Of a DNA stretch of 64,000 nucleotides, positions 58,900 through 64,000 are shown one piece after another (the stretch's first letter is position 1; every line of letters begins with the position of its first letter). Location of the stretch: NCBI GenBank assembly GCA_040380855.1, contig JBEIIG010000004.1, positions 1 through 64,000 of the forward strand, read 5' to 3'. A model generated the notes under the pieces. It had not been told where the DNA came from and did not search any database. It saw only the letters and a list, made by a program, of their open reading frames with translations. The position numbers were made by a program, and so were the translations under genes. Origin of the DNA: VFMC01 sp040380855. Lineage in GTDB: Bacteria > Actinomycetota > Acidimicrobiia > Acidimicrobiales > Ilumatobacteraceae.

Positions 58900-60203
58900 A
58901 CGCTCCGGCACTGCGCCCGCGGGTGGTCGCCGGCGCAGCAGCGGCGCTGTTGATCGCCGCCGGTGGTCCGTCGGTGCAGTTGGCGCGCCATCTGGGCGAG
59001 CGCGGTGCCACGGCGTCGGGCTGGGAGGGATGGCTGCGGTGGTTTCCCTACGGCGCCGTGGCCGCGGCTGGCCTGATCGGCTGTGCACGTTGGCTGCGAC
59101 CGATTCCCTGGCGCCGCTGGCCGTGGCCGGTGTGGCCCGTGATCGGGTACGTGGTGTGGGCGTTGTGTTCGGCGGCGTGGACCGTGTCGCCCAGCACCAC
59201 CCCGGTACGCGCCTGCACCGGTGTCGGCATCGCCGCATTCGGTTTGTGGTTCGGCACCCAGGTGCGACCGCTCGAACAGATCTGGTCGGTCACGATCGCT
59301 GCGTGTACCGCTGTTGCGGCCAGCGTCGTCGTCGTCGTGGTGTATCCCGAGTGGGGCAAGATGCCGCTGCGCTCGAACGGCACCCTGGGTGGCGAGTGGC
59401 AGGGCATCTTCGGTAACCGCAATGCGTTGGCACCCGTCTGTGTGATGGGCCTCATCGGCCTGGCGGCGTTGGTGGCGCTGGCACCGTCGCTCCGGCGCGG
59501 CGCCTGGGCGGGGGCGTTCGCGGTACTGAACCTGGTGGCACTGCGGGGCTCGGGCGGTATCACCTCACTGCTCGCCCTCGGGGTGGCCCTCGGGGTCGCC
59601 GTCGTGGTGCCCGGCGTGTGGTGGCTGAAGCGCCGGGGCGTGCCTGGGTGGGCCGTCGGTGGCGGCCTCGGTGCGCTAGTGGCGACGGTGGGCACCCTGG
59701 TGCTCGTGAACCTCGACACCCTCGCCACGAAGGTGGGCCGCGATCCCACGCTCACCGGCCGCCGTTGGATCTGGCAGGACATGGGGCCGTTCATCGGCGA
59801 CCGTCCGTGGCACGGCTACGGCTACTGGGCGTTCTGGGAGCGACCCGACCTCACCGCCGCCACCTACGCCCGGCTCGAGAAGCCCTACGGCAGTGCGCAC
59901 AACTCGGCGATCGAGGTGCTGCTGGGCCTCGGTGTGGTCGGGCTCGTGTTCTACCTGGCGATCATGCTCGCCGCCGTCGCCGGGGTGAGTGCGCTGGTGT
60001 GGCGCGGCCGCTCGGTGTTCGCCTGGTTCTGGGCGCTGATGCTCGCGTCGCTGATCGTGCAGAACCTGATGGAGAGCTTCGTGCTGTGGCACTCCTACAA
60101 CTGGATCCTGTGCATCGCTGCCGCGGTGGTGGCGTTCCAGGTGCCGGCACCGGCCGTCGTGGCAGCGCCTGCTGCACCGGCCACCACCGACGTCGCCCCG
60201 TAG
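58896..60203 (+). CDS. O-antigen ligase/polymerase-like membrane protein
   Basis: 435 residues with about ten membrane spans. The outer loop GTLGGEWQGIFGNRNALAPVCVMGLIG, the TLTGRRWIWQDMGPFIGDRPWHGYGYWAFW stretch and AHNSAIEVLLGLGVVGLVFYLAI are typical of the Wzy_C/WaaL O-antigen ligase family. It would join or polymerise lipid-linked glycan on the outer face. It occurs in the same locus as the Wzm/Wzt exporter, which usually needs no polymerase, so a ligase role or a second glycan is likely. Confidence 0.88.
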   Translation: MNAPALRPRVVAGAAAALLIAAGGPSVQLARHLGERGATASGWEGWLRWFPYGAVAAAGLIGCARWLRPIPWRRWPWPVWPVIGYVVWALCSAAWTVSPSTTPVRACTGVGIAAFGLWFGTQVRPLEQIWSVTIAACTAVAASVVVVVVYPEWGKMPLRSNGTLGGEWQGIFGNRNALAPVCVMGLIGLAALVALAPSLRRGAWAGAFAVLNLVALRGSGGITSLLALGVALGVAVVVPGVWWLKRRGVPGWAVGGGLGALVATVGTLVLVNLDTLATKVGRDPTLTGRRWIWQDMGPFIGDRPWHGYGYWAFWERPDLTAATYARLEKPYGSAHNSAIEVLLGLGVVGLVFYLAIMLAAVAGVSALVWRGRSVFAWFWALMLASLIVQNLMESFVLWHSYNWILCIAAAVVAFQVPAPAVVAAPAAPATTDVAP

Positions 60204-60214
60204 ACTCCGGCGGA

Positions 60215-61513
60215 ATGCGCGCGCACGGGTTCCGCTGGTTGTTCGTGGTCGACGCGCTCGGCCTGTTCGGGGTGATGTCGCTCATCAACCTCGTGCGCTT
60301 CGGGGTGCACTGGCCCACGTACGGCATGGCTCACTACGTCATCGGCTTCAGCATCGCCACCGCCATCCACGTCACCATCGCCTACCTGGCCGGCCTCTAC
60401 GAACGCGAGCCGCTGCTCGGCCAGCGGTCGTGGGCGGCACGCGTGGTGCTGGCCATGGCCATCGGCGTGGGCGTCGACGGCTCGTTCGGCCTGTTGTTCG
60501 ACCGTTACCTGATGCCACGTATCAACCTCGCGGCGCTGCTGGTGCTGGGGTCGGTGCTGCTCGCCACCAACCGGGTGCTCAGCCGGTGGCTGGCGTTGCG
60601 CCGTCATGGGCCGTCGCGTGTGGCACTGGTGGGCAGCCCCGATGTGGTGGCTGTCGTCGCCCGCCACCTGGAAGACAGCCCGCACACGGTGCAGGTGGTG
60701 TGCACCGCCGACGACACCACCCCGCTGGTGCCGATGGTGCGCGAGCACCGGGTGACCGATGTGTTGCTGCTCGACGTCGAGGCCTTCGGATCGGTGTTCC
60801 CCTCGCCCCTCGCCGAACTCGAGGCGCAGGGCGTGGGGGCCTTGCAGCGGGTGAGCGCGCACGAGACGCTGCTCGGCCTGCAGTCGGTGCGCGAGGTGGC
60901 GGGGATGCCGTTCGTGCGGTTGCGGGCCCACACCATGCCGCTGTACCAGCATCACCTCAAGCGCGCGCTCGACGTGGTGGCACTGGTGCTGCTGGCCCCG
61001 CTGGCCGTGCCGCTGGTGGCCGCGGTGGCCCTGTACGTGCGGGTGCGGGCCGGCGCGCCGGTGCTGTACCGCCAGGCGCGGGTGGGGCGCGACGGCGTGG
61101 AGTTCTCGCTGGTGAAGTTCCGCACGATGCGGCCCGACGCCGAGTCGACCGGTGCGCAGTTGGCCACCGACGACGACCCGCGTGTGGTGCCCGGCCTGCA
61201 CTGGCTGCGCTCGACCCGGCTCGACGAGTTACCTCAGTTGTGGAACGTGTTGCGGGGCGAGATGTCGCTCGTGGGGCCGCGGCCCGAGCGACCCGAGTTC
61301 ACGGCCGAGTTGGTGGCGGCCGTACCGGGCTATGCGCGCCGGTTCGAGGTGCGCCCCGGTATCACCGGATTGGCCCAGGTGCGCGGCCGCTATCACAGCG
61401 ACGCCGCCATCAAGATCGGCTACGACCTGCAGTACCTCGTCAACTGGTCGCCGGTGCTCGACCTGCAGATCCTGGCCCGCACGGTGTGGGTGATCGCGAT
61501 GCGCCGTGTCTGA
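60215..61513 (+). CDS. Priming sugar-phosphate transferase (polyprenyl-phosphate type)
   Basis: 432 residues. Four N-terminal spans and a cytosolic Rossmann-like part (RVALVGSPDVVAVVARHLEDS) precede the Bac_transf domain: KRALDVVALVLLAPLAVPL, FSLVKFRTMRPDAES, STRLDELPQLWNVLRGEMSLVGPRPERPEF and RPGITGLAQVRGRY. Such enzymes (WcaJ/WbaP type) move a hexose-1-phosphate to undecaprenyl or decaprenyl phosphate and start glycan synthesis. A TAGACT box (60201-60206) lies 8 nt before the ATG. Confidence 0.92.
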   Translation: MRAHGFRWLFVVDALGLFGVMSLINLVRFGVHWPTYGMAHYVIGFSIATAIHVTIAYLAGLYEREPLLGQRSWAARVVLAMAIGVGVDGSFGLLFDRYLMPRINLAALLVLGSVLLATNRVLSRWLALRRHGPSRVALVGSPDVVAVVARHLEDSPHTVQVVCTADDTTPLVPMVREHRVTDVLLLDVEAFGSVFPSPLAELEAQGVGALQRVSAHETLLGLQSVREVAGMPFVRLRAHTMPLYQHHLKRALDVVALVLLAPLAVPLVAAVALYVRVRAGAPVLYRQARVGRDGVEFSLVKFRTMRPDAESTGAQLATDDDPRVVPGLHWLRSTRLDELPQLWNVLRGEMSLVGPRPERPEFTAELVAAVPGYARRFEVRPGITGLAQVRGRYHSDAAIKIGYDLQYLVNWSPVLDLQILARTVWVIAMRRV

Positions 61514-62474
61514 GCCCACCGACTGGCCGACAGTGTCGGTGGTCATGCCCGTGCGCAACGAGGAGCATCACCTGCGCGCCGCGGTCGAGTCGATCCTCAC
61601 CCAGGAGTACCCGCGCCCGTTCGACGTGTGCCTGGCCATCGCCCCCTGCACCGACCGCACCGACGACGTGGCAGCGGCGCTGATGGCCGAGCACCCGAAC
61701 GTGCACATCGTGGCGAATCCGGGGGTGCTGCCGGGCGCTGCGCTCAACGCCGGGTTCCGTGCCACCTCGGGCGAGGTGGTGGTGCGCTGCGACGGGCACG
61801 CCGCGCTGTGCGCCGGCTACATCCGCCGGGCCGTCGAGACGATGCAGCGCACCGGGGCGGTGAACGTGGGCGGTGTGCAGCGTGCCGAGGGCACCACGCC
61901 GATGCAGCGCGCCATTGCAGTGGCCATGACGTCGCGGTTCGGGGTGGGCGGCGGGCGAACCCACCTGGGTGGGGCCGAGGGGCCGGTCGATTCGGTGTGG
62001 TTGGGCGTCTTCCGGCGCACGGCGGTCGAGGCGGCCGGGATGTTCGATGAACACCTGCGCGCCAACGAGGACTACGAACTCAACATCCGCCTGCGGGCTG
62101 CCGGTGGCACGGTGTGGTTCGATCCGGCGCTGTGGGGCATCTATCGGCCACGCACCTCGCTCGGCGCGCTGTGGCGCCAGTACCGCGCCTACGGGAGGGG
62201 CAAACGCACCGTGCTGCGCCGTCATCCGGGTTCGCTCAAGCCACGCCAGGCCATCCCGCCGCTGGCGGTGCTGGGCCTGCTGGCGGCGGTGGCCGTGTCG
62301 CCGCTGTGGCCGTGGGCGCTGCTGGTGCCGGCGGTGTACCTGCTGGCCCTGGTGGTGGCGTCGCTCACGGCAGCGGGCGGCCCGTCGGCCACGGCGCTTC
62401 GCCTGCTGGTGGTCTACCCCACCATCCAGTTCGGTTGGGCAGTCGGGTTCCTGATCGGACGGCACCGTCGATGA
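61506..62474 (+). CDS. GT2 glycosyltransferase with C-terminal membrane segments
   Basis: 322 residues. GT-A marks are VSVVMPVRNEEHHLRAAVESIL, VRCDGHAALCAGYIRRAVE, NEDYELNIRLRAAGG and the YRPRTSLGALWRQYRAYGRGK acceptor motif resembling the QxxRW-type signature of processive enzymes. Two or three membrane spans close the protein. This is the succinoglycan ExoA-like layout. GTG start inside the end of the priming transferase gene. Confidence 0.87.
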   Translation: MSEPTDWPTVSVVMPVRNEEHHLRAAVESILTQEYPRPFDVCLAIAPCTDRTDDVAAALMAEHPNVHIVANPGVLPGAALNAGFRATSGEVVVRCDGHAALCAGYIRRAVETMQRTGAVNVGGVQRAEGTTPMQRAIAVAMTSRFGVGGGRTHLGGAEGPVDSVWLGVFRRTAVEAAGMFDEHLRANEDYELNIRLRAAGGTVWFDPALWGIYRPRTSLGALWRQYRAYGRGKRTVLRRHPGSLKPRQAIPPLAVLGLLAAVAVSPLWPWALLVPAVYLLALVVASLTAAGGPSATALRLLVVYPTIQFGWAVGFLIGRHRR

Positions 62475-63670
62475 CCGCCTCCACCCCGACGTCGGGCTGC
62501 GAACTGACGATCGTGATGCCCTGTCTGAACGAGGCCGAGACCGTGGCCACCTGTGTGCGCCAGGCCCGCCAGTTCCTCGAATCGGCCGGGATCGACGGCG
62601 AGGTGTTGGTGGCCGACAACGGCAGCACCGACGGCTCGCAGGCCCTGGCCGAGGCCGAGGGAGCCCGGGTGGTGGCGGTGGCCGAGCGGGGCTACGGCGC
62701 CGCACTCATCGGTGGCATCGCAGCGGCACGCGGCACCTACGTGGCGATGGGCGACGCCGACGACAGCTACGACTTCGGCACACTCGGTCCCTTCCTCGAC
62801 CGGCTGCGTGCCGGCGACGACCTGGTGATGGGCAACCGCTTCGCCGGTGGCATCGAGCCCGGGGCCATGCCGTGGCTGCACCGCTACGTGGGCAACCCGG
62901 TGCTGTCGTTCATCGGCCGGTTGTTCTTCCGTGCCCCGGTGCGCGACTTCCACTGCGGCCTGCGCGCGTTCCGGCGCGACTCGATCGTCGGCCTGCACCT
63001 GCGCACGACGGGCATGGAGTTCGCCAGCGAGATGGTGGTGAAGAGCTGCCTGATGGGTCTGCGCGTCAGCGAGGTGCCCACGCCGCTGCGACCCGACGGG
63101 CGCAGCCGGGCCCCGCACCTGCGCAGTTTCCGCGACGGTTGGCGGCATCTGCGGTTCCTGCTGCTGTTCAGCCCGCGCTGGCTGTTCCTCTACCCCGGCG
63201 CGGTGTTGACGCTGCTGGGGTTGGTGGCCACCGTGGCGCTGGTGGCCGGCCCGATCGAGATCGGTTCGGTGGGGTTCGACATCGGCACCCTGCTGTACAT
63301 GGTGGCCGTCACGGTGGTGGGCTATCAGGCGGTGTTGTTCGCGTTGCTCAGCACGGCCTACGCGCAGGCCGAGGGCTTCCTCCCGTCGGTGCCGCGGTTC
63401 GCCGCATTCGAGCAGCGCCTCAGTCTCGAGCGCAGTGTGCTGCTGGGCGCGGTGGTGCTGGCGTTCGGCATCGTCGCGTCGGTGGTGTCGTTCCTGCGTT
63501 GGCGCGCCGAGGGGTTCGGTGCACTGGTGCCCGAGCAGACGGTGCGCACCGTGGTGCCCGGCGTGCTGGGCCTCGTGCTCGGCAGCCAGACCATCATGTG
63601 CGGTGTGTTCCTGTCGATCCTGCGCATCCGCGTGGCGCGCGTCGACGCCCTCGGCACACCCACCACCTGA
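62471..63670 (+). CDS. GT2 polyprenyl-phosphate sugar transferase-like, membrane-bound
   Basis: 399 residues: a dolichyl-phosphate mannose synthase-like GT2 (LTIVMPCLNEAETVATCVRQ, VLVADNGSTDGSQALA, MGDADDSYDFGTL, MGNRFAGGIEPGAMPWLHRYVGNPVL, RDFHCGLRAFRRDSI) followed by four membrane spans. It would make a polyprenyl-phosphate sugar used by GT-C enzymes, which fits the two DUF2142 proteins. It overlaps the previous gene by ATGA. Confidence 0.88.
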   Translation: MTASTPTSGCELTIVMPCLNEAETVATCVRQARQFLESAGIDGEVLVADNGSTDGSQALAEAEGARVVAVAERGYGAALIGGIAAARGTYVAMGDADDSYDFGTLGPFLDRLRAGDDLVMGNRFAGGIEPGAMPWLHRYVGNPVLSFIGRLFFRAPVRDFHCGLRAFRRDSIVGLHLRTTGMEFASEMVVKSCLMGLRVSEVPTPLRPDGRSRAPHLRSFRDGWRHLRFLLLFSPRWLFLYPGAVLTLLGLVATVALVAGPIEIGSVGFDIGTLLYMVAVTVVGYQAVLFALLSTAYAQAEGFLPSVPRFAAFEQRLSLERSVLLGAVVLAFGIVASVVSFLRWRAEGFGALVPEQTVRTVVPGVLGLVLGSQTIMCGVFLSILRIRVARVDALGTPTT

Positions 63671-63676
63671 GTCGGC

Positions 63677-64000
63677 TCAGCGCCCCACGGCCATCGCGTC
63701 GCGCAGGATCGCCTCGATGCCGTCGATGTTGCGCTCCCACGACCAGTCGGTGGCGGCAGCACCCCGACGCAACGCCGCCAGCAGCGCGGTGTCGCCGTGC
63801 ACTCGCTGCAGCGCCTGGGCCAGGGCGTGCGCATCGCCCGGTGGCACGAGCAGGCCGTCGACACCGTCGCGCACCACCTCGGCCAGGGCACCGTCGCGGC
63901 TGGCGATCACGGCGGTGCCGCACGCCAGCGCTTCGGCGGCCATCAACCCGAATCCTTCACCGCTGCGGGTGGGCATCACCGCCACGTGTGCGGTGCGGTA
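63677..64000 (-). CDS. GT4-type glycosyltransferase, C-terminal part (5' end outside window)
   Basis: The 107 visible residues, beginning YRTAHVAVMPTRSGEGFGLMAAEAL, hold the donor-binding E-x7-E motif, then ACGTAVIASRDGALAEVV, GLLVPPGDAHALAQAL and the last helix NIDGIEAILRDAM. This is the end of a GT4 retaining transferase. The rest lies beyond the right edge. It is convergent with the previous gene, with only 6 bp between the stops. Confidence 0.87.
   Translation of the reverse strand, partial: YRTAHVAVMPTRSGEGFGLMAAEALACGTAVIASRDGALAEVVRDGVDGLLVPPGDAHALAQALQRVHGDTALLAALRRGAAATDWSWERNIDGIEAILRDAMAVGR

Overview
The window is high-GC, gene-dense DNA from an actinobacterium. Short ATGA/GTGA overlaps, frequent GTG starts and many leaderless genes (a TANNNT box 6-8 nt before ATG or GTG) fit Actinobacteria. 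The gene content (VDTR-repeat surface proteins, a CAP-domain secreted protein, a TIGR03252-type HhH-GPD protein, DUF2142 proteins) suggests Acidimicrobiia, perhaps the Ilumatobacter lineage. The class-level assignment is inference.

Region 1 (1-31 kb) is mainly metabolic and housekeeping. It starts with the N-terminus of an acyl-CoA dehydrogenase, three 47-bp hairpin repeats and a membrane protein. A flavin/redox membrane operon follows (small membrane peptide, Pro-rich anchor, ApbE flavin transferase, ferric-reductase-like haem protein, lipoprotein). Then come an N-acyl-D-amino-acid deacylase-like amidohydrolase, an M24 peptidase, a sigma factor, SnoaL-like and VOC proteins, and a lipoate/2-oxoacid dehydrogenase operon (lpdA, E2, and a single-chain LipB-LipA fusion). 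Next are a methyltransferase, an anchored exported protein and a thioredoxin-like lipoprotein. In that lipoprotein an in-frame UGA sits at the first position of the CxxC motif and is followed by a SECIS-like hairpin, so it is a probable selenoprotein. Two membrane-anchored proteins sharing a Cys-rich C-terminal domain follow, then an SDR39U1 epimerase, an FAD amine oxidase-like enzyme, a yceI/marR divergent pair, argJ, DUF427, an SDR, a CoA transferase, RNase HI with a clamp-binding-like tail, pyruvate dehydrogenase E1 (aceE), and a CAP/VDTR surface protein.

Region 2 (31-64 kb) is one large cell-surface polysaccharide locus. It holds many glycosyltransferases (GT2, GT4, CgeB-like plus GT2 and GT2 plus GT4 fusions), a Wzm/Wzt ABC exporter, four methyltransferases, two DUF2142 membrane proteins, an O-antigen ligase-like protein, a priming sugar-phosphate transferase, a second VDTR-repeat surface protein, and at least six small coiled-coil proteins each next to a glycosyltransferase. 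The likely job is assembly, methylation, export and surface attachment of a complex glycan.

Three signals stand out: the probable selenocysteine thioredoxin with its SECIS hairpin (14964-15581); the LipB-LipA fusion (8884-10647); and two families of long intergenic hairpins, 47 bp and 43 bp, mostly at gene 3' ends. The small coiled-coil partner proteins are a further recurring theme in the glycan locus.
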